From Thalassospira xianhensis MCCC 1A02616 (GTDB taxonomy: Bacteria > Pseudomonadota > Alphaproteobacteria > Rhodospirillales > Thalassospiraceae), in assembly GCF_003326475.1 (NCBI RefSeq), contig NZ_JPWA01000040.1, positions 1 through 41,473 on the forward strand: DNA of 41,473 nt, written 5' to 3'. Within the stretch, counting starts at the first letter, position 1, and each line of letters opens with the position of its first letter. Both the position numbers and the translations under genes were made by a program. A model generated the notes under the pieces. It worked only from the letters and a program-made list of their open reading frames with translations. It ran no database searches and had not been told where the DNA came from. Shown in pieces: positions 16,165 through 24,943 of this stretch.

Positions 16165-18485
16165 TGGCATTGCGCGCAATCCTCTGGGCCCTGTGCCTGA
16201 TCGCGATGGCGGCTTTTGCCACTTGGCAATTGCGCGGCGGCCATACCGGGATCGATGCCGATATCCTGTCGCTGATCGGGCAGGAAAATGCAGACCCAAA
16301 CGGCCCGCAAAGCGACATCGCCACCGTCCGTCATCTGCTGGCAAATGATGGTCGGCAGGCGATCTTCATGCTCTCGCATTCTGACCGAGACACACTTGAA
16401 ACCGCCGCCACTGATTTCGCGGACCGGATCGCCGCCCTTGATGGCACGCAGGCCATCACCCTTCCCGGTCACAACAATGATCGCTTTGCCGATCTGATGG
16501 CGCTTTATAGCCCGCACGCCAACAGCCTGCTATCCCCCTCTGATCGCGAAGAACTGACAGATGGCAACGCCGAAACCCTTTATCGCCGCGCCATCCAGAA
16601 CCTCTATTCCCCGGCAACGACCCTAAGCAGCCAGTCGCTAAAACAGGACCCGTTCGCCCTTCTGCCCGCCTTCCTGTCTGACCTTGGTGCAAAGCTTGGC
16701 ACCGGCAATGACGTAATCGCGCAGGGCGGGCAATTTTACCTGCCGGTGATGGCAAGCCTGTCACCCGATCTGCGAAGCTCTGGCAACGATCAACGCTGGG
16801 TTACCGGGGCCAACGCCGCCCTGCAATCCATCACCGATGCCACCCCCGGCCTAAGCGTTGCCAAAACCGGCCAGATTTTCTTTGCCGTGGCGGAAGCCAG
16901 CCGTGCGCAATCCGATGTGCAACGCATCGCGATCATCGCGACCATCGGTATCCTTGTGATGATCGGGCTGGTGTTCTACTCCCCCCTCCCGCTTTTCGGT
17001 GCGCTTCTGGTCGTCGGCAGCGGCCTTCTGGCGGGCCTTGCCGCCGTGGTCGCGATCTTCCCGGCGATCCATGCGATTGCACTAGTGTTTGGCGCGACCA
17101 TGATCGGCATTTCGGTCGATTATGCCCTGCATTACCTTGTGCTCCGCTCCGATGCCGGGTCGCCAGTTGATCGGCTGCGTAAAATCAGACCGGGGCTAAG
17201 CCTTGGCCTTCTGACATCCGTGATCGGCTTTGGCGCGCTGTCGTTAAGCCCCACGCAATTGCTGTCCCAGATCGCGGTTTATTCGGTTGCCGGTCTGGTG
17301 GCCGCCTATTGTTCCGTGCTGTTCCTGCTGCCCCTGATCCCGGCCCGCGATGTCCGGCCATCCTCGCCGATCCTCAAACTCCATGACGGGTTGCAAGCTA
17401 TCCTTGGCAAAACATTCGCCCCGATCCGCGTGCGGCTGATCGCAAGTGCCGCGATCATCATCACACTTGCCCTTTCGGCCTTCCTGATCCCCGGCAATAA
17501 CGATATCCGTCAGTTCGGCCACGGCAATGACGCGCTGATATCAGACGCCGGTAAAATCGCCGATATCCTTGGCCTTGGCGGCAGCCCCGTCTTCATCCGC
17601 ATTGATGGCACCAATCCGCAAGACCGTCTTGAAACCGGCGAAGCGGTGCGCGATGCCCTGACACCGCTGATCGCCGATAACCGGCTTGGCGGCATGATCG
17701 GCCTGTCCGATCTGATCCCGTCCATCACCCGGCAAACCGAAAACCGCGATCTGGTCACAACCGGCCTTTATGATCGCTTTGGCACCGCCCTGTCCGATCA
17801 ATTGCCGGTCACTATCACCGCGCCGGATAAGGCCGCCGATTACCTCATCCCCGATGACAACACGGCAAGGGCATTGCCCGAAATCGCCCGCCTGCATTCC
17901 AACGGTTCGGACATCATCCGGCTTCGCAACGCCACCGATATTGACGCCATCAGCACCGCCCTTGGCGATATCGAAAACGTCACCCTGATCAACCCGCCCA
18001 TCGCGATCAGCAACCAGTTTGCCGCCTATCGCCTGTGGGCATGGATTGCCTTGGGGGGCGCGCTTTGTGTTGCCGCCATCCTTGCCGTTCTGCGATACGG
18101 GCTTAGCACCGGCATCTGCGTTTTTGCCGCCCCCGCCGGGGCGATCCTGTTTGCCGTGCTGGGCGGTTATGCCTTTGGCATCGCCCAAAGCTTCTTTACC
18201 ACCATGGCGCTGTTTCTGGTCTTTGCCATTGGCGCGGATTACGTGCTGTTTCTGGCCGAAAGCCGCAACGGTCCACATGATGACGACACCCGCCTTGCGG
18301 TGTTGCTGTCGCTGATCAGCAGCGTGCTGGCCTTTGGCCTGCTTGCCACATCATCCGTGCCGCTGGTGCGCGATATCGGATCGGTGATTGCAATCGGCCT
18401 GATCGGGGCGTGGTTCCTGGCCTTCTGGATGACCGCACCAACGAAGAATAACACCCAAACCCAAAACCAGCGGGGACAGGAATAG
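16164..18485 (+). CDS. apeM: MMPL/RND-type exporter (ApeM)
   Basis: A 773-residue polytopic exporter with a two-fold repeat. A first hydrophobic helix is followed by a large periplasmic loop (about 30-250), then a helix bundle containing GISVDYALHYLVLRS; a second loop (about 430-610) is followed by a second bundle containing FAIGADYVLFLAESRNG. The paired D-Y motifs fit the proton-relay regions of MMPL proteins. In APE clusters ApeM lifts the polyene lipid out of the inner membrane for ApeL. It overlaps the following flavoenzyme by one base (TAGTG). Confidence 0.88.
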   Translation: MALRAILWALCLIAMAAFATWQLRGGHTGIDADILSLIGQENADPNGPQSDIATVRHLLANDGRQAIFMLSHSDRDTLETAATDFADRIAALDGTQAITLPGHNNDRFADLMALYSPHANSLLSPSDREELTDGNAETLYRRAIQNLYSPATTLSSQSLKQDPFALLPAFLSDLGAKLGTGNDVIAQGGQFYLPVMASLSPDLRSSGNDQRWVTGANAALQSITDATPGLSVAKTGQIFFAVAEASRAQSDVQRIAIIATIGILVMIGLVFYSPLPLFGALLVVGSGLLAGLAAVVAIFPAIHAIALVFGATMIGISVDYALHYLVLRSDAGSPVDRLRKIRPGLSLGLLTSVIGFGALSLSPTQLLSQIAVYSVAGLVAAYCSVLFLLPLIPARDVRPSSPILKLHDGLQAILGKTFAPIRVRLIASAAIIITLALSAFLIPGNNDIRQFGHGNDALISDAGKIADILGLGGSPVFIRIDGTNPQDRLETGEAVRDALTPLIADNRLGGMIGLSDLIPSITRQTENRDLVTTGLYDRFGTALSDQLPVTITAPDKAADYLIPDDNTARALPEIARLHSNGSDIIRLRNATDIDAISTALGDIENVTLINPPIAISNQFAAYRLWAWIALGGALCVAAILAVLRYGLSTGICVFAAPAGAILFAVLGGYAFGIAQSFFTTMALFLVFAIGADYVLFLAESRNGPHDDDTRLAVLLSLISSVLAFGLLATSSVPLVRDIGSVIAIGLIGAWFLAFWMTAPTKNNTQTQNQRGQE

Positions 18486-19723
18486 TGAGACCCGATTGCG
18501 ATATCGCCATCATCGGTGCCGGGCCTGCCGGATCGGTCATTGCCAAATTCCTCCATGATGCCGGCATGGCTGTTACCGTGCTCGAAGCCGAAACATTCCC
18601 GCGCTTCGTGATTGGCGAAAGCCTGCTGCCCAACTGCATGAATGTGCTGGAACGCGCCGGGCTTCTGGATGCCGTGACCGATGCCGGGTTCCAGTTTAAA
18701 AACGGTGCCGTCTTCGAATGCGGCCCCCAATATATGTCGATTGATTTCCGCCAGAATTTCGAACCAGCCGATTGCTGGGGCACCACGTTTCAGGTCAAAC
18801 GTGCCCGCTTTGACCAGATTCTCGCAACCGAAACCGCCCGCGCCGGGGTCGATATCCGCTTTGGCCATCGCGTCACGTCGGCACATCTTTCAGACGGTGA
18901 TTGTCGCCTTGGCTTTACCGATGAAAACGGCAATCCCGGTGAACTGCGCGCCGGGTTCGTGGTCGACGCCAGCGGCTATGGCCGCGTCCTTCCCCGGATG
19001 CTCGGCCTTGCCCGGCCCGGCAAGTCGATTGAACGCCGTGCCCTCTTCACCCATATGCGCGATCACATCACCGATCCCGGCTATGACCGCGAAAAAATCC
19101 TGATCACGGTGCATCCGACCCGTCATGAAATCTGGTACTGGCTGATCCCGTTTTCCGATGGCACCGCGTCCGTTGGTACGATATATCCCGACAACGATCC
19201 GGCCTTTGCCGGCATGTCTGATCAGGACATTTTCAATCAGCTGATCAATGACACACGTCTCGGAAGCCTTCTGGCCAACGCCGAACCGATCCGCGATCTC
19301 AATTCCATCGCCGGATATAGCGCGCAGTCGGAAAAACTTTTTGGCGATGGTTATGTGCTGCTCGGCAATTCGGCGGGCTTCCTTGATCCGGTCTTTTCAT
19401 CGGGGGTCACCATTGCCCTGCATTCCGCCGAACTGGCCGCCAAGGCCTTGATCGCGCGTCATAATGGCAATGCTGTCGACTGGAACATGGATTTCGCCGA
19501 ACCGCTGTCAAAGGGGGTCGATACGTTCCGGGCTTACGTCGATGCATGGTATGACGGACGGTTACAGACGATTATTTTCAATCAGCCCGATGACGATTCA
19601 CAACTGAAACGTATGGTCGTTTCGATCCTTGCAGGTTATGCATGGAATATGGAAAACCCGCTGGTCGCCAAAACCGAACGCTATCTTGAGATGTTGCACG
19701 ATCTATGCGCTCCGTCGTCGTAA
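18485..19723 (+). CDS. FAD-dependent halogenase/monooxygenase-like enzyme
   Basis: A 412-residue flavoprotein. The N-terminal Rossmann motif is GAGPAGS (11-17), followed by PRFVIGESLLPN (39-50) typical of flavin-dependent halogenases. Lys72 in FKNGAVF sits where phenol and pyrrole halogenases hold the catalytic lysine. WYWLIP (217-222) matches the halogenase W-x-W-x-I-P signature that blocks monooxygenation. The FAD-binding GNSAGFLDPVFSSGV follows at about 297-312. It probably halogenates or hydroxylates the aryl head or carrier-bound starter. No flavin reductase partner lies in the window. Start GTG 18485 has AGGA upstream. An inactive or reductase-like relative cannot be excluded. Confidence 0.75.
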   Translation: MRPDCDIAIIGAGPAGSVIAKFLHDAGMAVTVLEAETFPRFVIGESLLPNCMNVLERAGLLDAVTDAGFQFKNGAVFECGPQYMSIDFRQNFEPADCWGTTFQVKRARFDQILATETARAGVDIRFGHRVTSAHLSDGDCRLGFTDENGNPGELRAGFVVDASGYGRVLPRMLGLARPGKSIERRALFTHMRDHITDPGYDREKILITVHPTRHEIWYWLIPFSDGTASVGTIYPDNDPAFAGMSDQDIFNQLINDTRLGSLLANAEPIRDLNSIAGYSAQSEKLFGDGYVLLGNSAGFLDPVFSSGVTIALHSAELAAKALIARHNGNAVDWNMDFAEPLSKGVDTFRAYVDAWYDGRLQTIIFNQPDDDSQLKRMVVSILAGYAWNMENPLVAKTERYLEMLHDLCAPSS

Positions 19724-20358
19724 AAACCCTTTTCGCTGGCATGCTTGCCACGGGCCTGAGCGCCTGTGAAACAATGAACATGCCCGATCTGACAATGCCC
19801 GACTTTTCCATGCCGGACGTCTTCACATCAACACCGGCGCAAACCGTGACGCTTGACGAGGGTTACCAATTCACCCTGCCTGAACAGCCATGGACCGATG
19901 ATGACGCCATCGACGTCACCCAGCAGGTCACCGCAGGCTGGAAAAACGGCAGCAGCACCGAAACCGGCACCTTTCAGGCCCGGCTGTCCCTTGAACGCGA
20001 TCACGTCCGCATCGTCATGATCGATGATCTGGGCCGTCGTGCGATTGATATCGACTGGACGACCGATGCCCTGTCGGTTCAAACCGCCGACTGGCTGCCC
20101 GCAACGCTCGATGCCAAACGCATGCTTGCCGATATCATCATGGTCTATTGGCCGCTCGATGTCGTGCGCGATGCCCTGCCGGGCAATATGTCGATCCGTG
20201 AAACCATGGGCGAACGCATGCTTCGCATGGATGACAGCGGCCGCGCCTACGCCCGGATCGAACGCCCGATCCGCGATGTCTGGCAGGGCGTTGCAAAGCT
20301 GCGCAATGAACGGTTCGGCTATGCCATCACGATCCGTTCACAACGGACCGGATCGTGA
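19705..20358 (+). CDS. apeN: Outer-membrane lipoprotein, DUF3261-type (ApeN)
   Basis: A 217-residue lipoprotein with signal peptide and lipobox LSAC (Cys21). Just after the acylated cysteine come three short repeats MPD(L/F)(T/S) in a flexible linker. The remainder is a beta-rich domain resembling LolB-like proteins (LDEGYQFTLPEQPW, then RLSLERDHVRIVMIDDLGRR). It is the likely outer-membrane receiver that takes the polyene lipid from ApeL. It overlaps the upstream flavoenzyme by 19 nt and apeO by 4 nt (GTGA). Confidence 0.8.
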   Translation: MRSVVVKTLFAGMLATGLSACETMNMPDLTMPDFSMPDVFTSTPAQTVTLDEGYQFTLPEQPWTDDDAIDVTQQVTAGWKNGSSTETGTFQARLSLERDHVRIVMIDDLGRRAIDIDWTTDALSVQTADWLPATLDAKRMLADIIMVYWPLDVVRDALPGNMSIRETMGERMLRMDDSGRAYARIERPIRDVWQGVAKLRNERFGYAITIRSQRTGS

Positions 20359-21590
20359 TCATGACGCCGGGTTCGCTCTATCTTTCCGCCCTTGGCATCG
20401 TATCGGCCCTTGGCAGCGGGATCGATGAAAGCCGCACGACCCTGTTTGGGGATCGCCCGGCGGATATGATCGCGCGCGACGGCTTCCTGCCCGACCGTGC
20501 CACGATCCTTGGCACCGTCACGCATGATCCCGAACCGCTACCCGAAAACCTTGCCCGTCACGATACCCGCAATAACCGCCTGCTCTGGGCCGCAACCCGG
20601 CAGATCGAAACCAACATCACCAATCTGATCGCCGATATCGGCCGCGACCGCATCGGTGTCATCATGGGCACCAGCACATCGGGCATCGAAGAGGGCACAA
20701 GCGATTACGAAGCCGCCCTTGATGGCGGTGCCTTCCCCGAAACGTTCCTGTATAGCCATCAGGAAATCGGATCGCCCGCCGATTTCCTGCGCGACGCCTT
20801 TGATCTTGGCGGACCGTCTTATGCGATTTCAACCGCCTGCTCGTCGAGTGCCAAGGCCTTCGCCGCCGGGGCGCGCCTGATCAGTGCCGGTCTGTGCGAT
20901 GCGGTTCTGGTTGGCGGCGTCGATAGCCTCTGCCGTCTGACCGTGCGCGGTTTTGATGCTCTGCAATCGGTCTCAAGCGGCATTTGTAATCCCATGAGCA
21001 TCAATCGCGACGGCATCAATATCGGCGAAGGGGCCGCGATTTTCATCCTGCGCCGCGATGCCAATCCGGGTGTCGATGCCATCGAACTGCTCGGTGTCGG
21101 TGAAAGCTCCGACGCCCATCACCCCAACGCCCCGCATCCCGATGGCCGGGGGGCCGCCATGGCAATGCAAAACGCATTGGCAAACGCCAAACTCACCCCC
21201 GCCGACATCGCCTATATCAATCTGCACGGCACCGCGACCCCGCTTAATGACGGCATGGAAGCCCGTGCGGTCTGTGATGTTCTGGGCGCCACCGTCCCGG
21301 CAAGTTCCACCAAACCCATGACCGGTCATACGCTGGGTGCTGCGGGCGCCATCGAAGCCGCAATGCTGTGGCTCTCGCTTTGCGATGCTGCCAATGGCGC
21401 GCCCCTGCCGCGTCATATCTGGGATGGTGCGACTGATCCCGAAATTCCCGACATCAATCTGGAGACCAAACCGGGCTCCAAATTGGCGCCCGCGGATCGG
21501 CTGGCGATGATGAGCAACTCGTTCGCCTTTGGCGGCAGCAACGTCTCGGTCATTCTTGGCCGGGGCTGGAACCGGGGGGACCGCGCATGA
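20355..21590 (+). CDS. apeO: Beta-ketoacyl-ACP synthase (ApeO)
   Basis: A 411-residue type II ketosynthase with the full Cys-His-His triad: Cys162 in AISTACSSSAKA, His291 in NLHGTATP and His325 in MTGHTLGAAG. ApeO proteins work as a heterodimer with ApeC to extend the polyene with malonyl units. The start is GTG 20355 (GTGA overlap with apeN) or ATG 20361 two codons later. Malonyl transfer to the carrier protein must come from primary metabolism, since no FabD is present. Confidence 0.92.
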   Translation: MIMTPGSLYLSALGIVSALGSGIDESRTTLFGDRPADMIARDGFLPDRATILGTVTHDPEPLPENLARHDTRNNRLLWAATRQIETNITNLIADIGRDRIGVIMGTSTSGIEEGTSDYEAALDGGAFPETFLYSHQEIGSPADFLRDAFDLGGPSYAISTACSSSAKAFAAGARLISAGLCDAVLVGGVDSLCRLTVRGFDALQSVSSGICNPMSINRDGINIGEGAAIFILRRDANPGVDAIELLGVGESSDAHHPNAPHPDGRGAAMAMQNALANAKLTPADIAYINLHGTATPLNDGMEARAVCDVLGATVPASSTKPMTGHTLGAAGAIEAAMLWLSLCDAANGAPLPRHIWDGATDPEIPDINLETKPGSKLAPADRLAMMSNSFAFGGSNVSVILGRGWNRGDRA

Positions 21591-22090
21591 ATGCGTCTGT
21601 AAAACCCGCCTTCCCGCCAGCCTTCCCCCCGGTCGAAACACTGGTGCCGCACGCGGCCCCGATGCTTCTGATCGACCGCATTCTCGCCGCCGATGCCGAA
21701 AGCCTGACCGCCGAAGTCCGCATCACCAAAAACAGCCTTTTCTTCACCCCCACGCATGGCGTCCCCGCCTATGTCGGGATTGAATATATCGCCCAGTCGG
21801 TCGCCGCCTATAGCGGCTGGCGCGCCCAGTCTGCCGCCCCCGGCACAGCCCCCAAAATCGGCTACCTGCTCGGCACGCGCAAAATGACCATGGTGTGCGA
21901 CGGCTTTGCCGATGGCGATGTGCTTGTCATCCATGTGAAAAACATTTTCGAAGACGGCGAAATGGGTGTGTTTGACGGCGAAGTCCGCAAGGGCACCGAA
22001 ACCCTTGTGACCGCGCGCATCAATGTCTATCAGCCAAATGACGCCGCATCCGAAACCCCAACCAGCAACCAAGAAACGACAAAGCCATGA
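21587..22090 (+). CDS. apeP: Hot-dog 3-hydroxyacyl-ACP dehydratase (ApeP)
   Basis: A 167-residue hot-dog dehydratase. PHAAPMLLIDRI (21-32) is the FabZ-like opening; HGVPAYVGIEYIAQ (57-70) holds candidate active-site His57 and Glu66. It dehydrates 3-hydroxyacyl-ACP to the enoyl form, complementing the ApeI domain of the fusion enzyme; no enoyl reductase is encoded, so double bonds stay. The last ~15 residues are a polar Pro/Thr/Asn tail. ATGA overlaps at both ends. Confidence 0.85.
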   Translation: MNASVKPAFPPAFPPVETLVPHAAPMLLIDRILAADAESLTAEVRITKNSLFFTPTHGVPAYVGIEYIAQSVAAYSGWRAQSAAPGTAPKIGYLLGTRKMTMVCDGFADGDVLVIHVKNIFEDGEMGVFDGEVRKGTETLVTARINVYQPNDAASETPTSNQETTKP

Positions 22091-22812
22091 CAGAAACCAT
22101 TCTGGTAACAGGTGCAAGCAAGGGGATCGGTGCCGCCACCGCGCGCCGTCTTGCAAGGGACGGTTTTGATATCGTCGTCCATTATCATTCCGATCTGGCC
22201 GGGGCCGAAGCCGTCCGTGATGATATCATCGCCCTTGGCCGCACGGCCCGCCTGATCCAGTTCGATATCGCTGACCGTGATGCCACGCGCGCGGCACTTG
22301 AGGCCGACATTGCCGATCATGGCGCCCCCTATGGCGTGATCCTCAATGCCGGGCTGACCCGCGACGGACCGTTCCCTGCACTCGAAGACGACGATTGGGA
22401 CCGGGTTCTGCACACCAATCTGGATGGCTTTTACAATGTGATCAAACCGCTGATCATGCCGATCATTCAACGGCGCAAGGGTGGACGTATCGTGGCGCTC
22501 ACCTCCATCGCCGGGATCGCTGGCAATCGCGGGCAGGTGAATTATGCGGCGTCAAAGGCCGGGATCATTGGGGCTGTCAAATCGCTTGCCCTTGAACTCG
22601 CCAAGCGCAAAATCACCGTCAACGCCGTCGCGCCCGGCGTGATCGAAACCCAGATGACCGGCGACCTGCCAGAGGACGAGGTCAAGGCGATGATCCCGAT
22701 GCGCCGCTACGGCACAACGGATGAAGTCGCCGCCACCATCGCGTTTCTATGCAGTTCCGATGCGTCCTACATCACCCGCCAAGTCATCAGTGTGAATGGG
22801 GGCATGTTATGA
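22087..22812 (+). CDS. apeQ: 3-oxoacyl-ACP reductase, FabG-type (ApeQ)
   Basis: A 241-residue classical short-chain dehydrogenase. The NAD(P) motif is TGASKGIG (8-15), NAG at 87-89, and the catalytic triad is Ser140, Tyr153 and Lys157 in NYAASKAG. It reduces each beta-keto group to a hydroxyl before dehydration. It overlaps apeP and apeR by 4 nt. Confidence 0.93.
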   Translation: MTETILVTGASKGIGAATARRLARDGFDIVVHYHSDLAGAEAVRDDIIALGRTARLIQFDIADRDATRAALEADIADHGAPYGVILNAGLTRDGPFPALEDDDWDRVLHTNLDGFYNVIKPLIMPIIQRRKGGRIVALTSIAGIAGNRGQVNYAASKAGIIGAVKSLALELAKRKITVNAVAPGVIETQMTGDLPEDEVKAMIPMRRYGTTDEVAATIAFLCSSDASYITRQVISVNGGML

Positions 22813-24059
22813 GCCACCCCAACACTACCTCCACCCGTCGGGTTGTCGTCACCGGCATGGCGGGCATCACCGCCCTTGGTGATAACTGGGAAACCATTTC
22901 ATCGCGCATGGCATCTGGCGAAACCGGCATCCGGCGCATGGATGACTGGGATGGCAAATATGATCTGCGCACCCGCCTTGCCGCCCCCGTGCAGGATTTC
23001 ACGCTCAAGGGCAAATTCAGCCGCAAACAGCTCCGCAGCATGGGCCGTGTCGCCCAGATGTCAGTCGATGCCACCGACAAGGCATTGGAAATGGCCGGCC
23101 TTCGTGATGATACCGCCATCCTGCAGGGCGGGCGTCTTGGCATTGCCTACGGCTCGTCATTTGGCAGCACCCCGCCCGTTCTCGGCTTTACCCGCCTGAT
23201 GGAACATGGCGACAGCAACGCCATCACCGCCACCAGCTACATCCAGATGATGAGCCACACGGCAGCCGTCAATATCGGCGTGCTCTATGGCATTTCCGGG
23301 CGCATCATCCCGACCTCGACCGCCTGCACATCGGGCAGTATGGGCATCGGTTACGCCTACGAGGCGATCAAATTCGGCATGCAGGATCTGATGATCGCGG
23401 GTGGGGCCGAAGAACTCTGCCCCACCATGGTCGCCGTGTTCGATACCCTGTTTGCCACCAGCACCGCCAACGACGCCCCGGAACTCTCGCCGCGTCCTTA
23501 CGATGCGCGGCGCGATGGTCTGGTGATCGGCGAAGGGGCCGGAACGCTGATCCTCGAAGAATACGAACACGCCAAGGCCCGCGGGGCGACCATTTACGGT
23601 GAAATCGTCGGCTTCGCCAGCAATTCGGACGGCGCACACATCACGCAGCCCGCGGCGGACAAAATGGAAGTGGCGCTCCGTAAATCGCTTGAAACTGCCG
23701 GGCTGTCACCCTCCGATATCGATATCGTCAATGGCCACGGCACCGCCACCGATCACGGCGACCTCGCCGAAAGCAAGGCGACCCGTGCGGTGTTTGATCG
23801 CGCCATTCCGATGCACACCCTAAAGGGCCATTTCGGCCACAGCCTTGGCGCATGTGGTGCCATCGAGGCATGGCTTGGCCTTGAAATGATGCGCGAAGGC
23901 AAATTTGTCGCCACCGCCAATCTTGAACAGGTCGATCCGGAATGCGCTGAACTTGACTACATCTTTGGCGACGCCAGAAGCATTTCAGCCGAACATATGA
24001 TGAGCAACAATTTCGCCTTTGGCGGCATCAATACATCCCTGATCTTCCGGCAAATCTAG
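22809..24059 (+). CDS. apeR: Beta-ketoacyl-ACP synthase (ApeR)
   Basis: A 416-residue ketosynthase with Cys173 in PTSTACTSGSMG, His310 in NGHGTATD and His344 in GHSLGACG, so it should be a complete, homodimeric enzyme. In APE pathways ApeR complements ApeO/ApeC, probably with a different chain-length preference. ATG 22809 forms ATGA with the apeQ stop; a longer frame from 22749 would overlap apeQ by 64 nt and lacks support. It is the last gene of the operon, followed by an intrinsic terminator. Confidence 0.92.
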   Translation: MSHPNTTSTRRVVVTGMAGITALGDNWETISSRMASGETGIRRMDDWDGKYDLRTRLAAPVQDFTLKGKFSRKQLRSMGRVAQMSVDATDKALEMAGLRDDTAILQGGRLGIAYGSSFGSTPPVLGFTRLMEHGDSNAITATSYIQMMSHTAAVNIGVLYGISGRIIPTSTACTSGSMGIGYAYEAIKFGMQDLMIAGGAEELCPTMVAVFDTLFATSTANDAPELSPRPYDARRDGLVIGEGAGTLILEEYEHAKARGATIYGEIVGFASNSDGAHITQPAADKMEVALRKSLETAGLSPSDIDIVNGHGTATDHGDLAESKATRAVFDRAIPMHTLKGHFGHSLGACGAIEAWLGLEMMREGKFVATANLEQVDPECAELDYIFGDARSISAEHMMSNNFAFGGINTSLIFRQI

Positions 24060-24077
24060 GGTTGCCCATCCCAACAA

Positions 24078-24103
24078 AAAACCCCGGCATCTGCCGGGGT
24101 TTT
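24078..24103. terminator. Bidirectional intrinsic terminator
   Basis: An 11-bp perfect stem (24078-24088 and 24093-24103) with loop ATCT, an A-run on the left and T-run on the right. It ends the 17-kb aryl polyene operon on the plus strand and the transporter operon on the minus strand. Confidence 0.93.
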
Positions 24104-24107
24104 GTAT

Positions 24108-24518
24108 TTAGGCCGCGTTTCTATCCGCTGGGACCGATGCCGTTGCCTCGATCTCGATCAGGGCTTCGTCTTCGACAAGGGCGCTTACCACAACCATCGT
24201 CATCGCCGGGAAATTCTTGCCAAGCACGCGGCGATACGCTTCGCCGACCTCGCGCTGTTTCGCAAGATATTCCTTCTTGTCGACCACATACCATGTCAGC
24301 CGCGTCAAATGTTCCGGCCCGCCACCGGCGGCCTCCAGCACATCGACGATATTGCGCAGCGCCTGTTCCATCTGACCGACGAAATCCTTGGCGACAAAGA
24401 CCTGATCAGCGTTCCAGCCGATCTGCCCGCCGATATAAAGCGGTACCCCGTCGGCCAGCACGCCATTTGCGTAACCCTTGGGCGGTTTCCATCCGTCTGG
24501 CTGAATGATTTTATGCAT
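24108..24518 (-). CDS. RidA-like (YjgF/YER057c/UK114) protein lacking the catalytic Arg
   Basis: A 136-residue RidA-fold protein. The family core NFPAMTMV...IEIEATA is clear. Canonical RidA enzymes carry Arg in VARLPKD; here the position is Ala113 (SALVEDE) with one extra residue, so it belongs to a Rid subfamily without the imine-deaminase arginine. It is last in the transporter operon and overlaps the thioesterase gene by 8 nt. Role in handling enamine or imine intermediates of aminobenzoate breakdown is inferred from context. Confidence 0.85.
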   Translation of the reverse strand: MHKIIQPDGWKPPKGYANGVLADGVPLYIGGQIGWNADQVFVAKDFVGQMEQALRNIVDVLEAAGGGPEHLTRLTWYVVDKKEYLAKQREVGEAYRRVLGKNFPAMTMVVVSALVEDEALIEIEATASVPADRNAA

Positions 24519-24942
24519 CTTTTTCTACCATTTCATTGATTTCGTTGTCGATTTTGGCACGCAAATCATCGGGCCACGGCACCGATTTCCCGGCACCCCT
24601 TCTGGTAAAGACCAGCGTCGCTGTCATCGAAAGGCGTTGCTCGTCGCCACAGACAGCCGTGATTTCAAGATCAAGGCTGGACCGCCCCAACCGTTTCGGC
24701 ACTAGCCGAAATTCAAGCATCTCGCCAAGGCGGCTTGGCGCGGTAAAGCTGATCTGAAGCCCTGCGGTCGGCACCGCCACCTCGTCAACCCCATGCATCT
24801 GCGCAAAGCTGAACCCGATACGGGCCTCGAACCATTCTTCGACCGTGGCATTGATCATTTCGAAATAGCGCGGATAAAAAACGATCCCCGCCGGGTCGCA
24901 ATGCTGGAACAGGACTTTCTGGGCATAGGTGAATGTCGTCAT
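24511..24942 (-). CDS. Acyl-CoA thioesterase, 4HBT hot-dog family
   Basis: A 143-residue 4-hydroxybenzoyl-CoA thioesterase-like protein. HCDPAGIVFYPRYFEM (14-29) is the family signature with the catalytic Asp16. ATG 24942 follows the LivF stop by one base (TGAGATG); a longer frame from 24978 would overlap livF by 35 nt. It lies in the aromatic-catabolism transporter operon, so it probably recovers CoA from dead-end aromatic or alicyclic CoA esters. Confidence 0.88.
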   Translation of the reverse strand: MTTFTYAQKVLFQHCDPAGIVFYPRYFEMINATVEEWFEARIGFSFAQMHGVDEVAVPTAGLQISFTAPSRLGEMLEFRLVPKRLGRSSLDLEITAVCGDEQRLSMTATLVFTRRGAGKSVPWPDDLRAKIDNEINEMVEKDA

Positions 24943-24943
24943 C

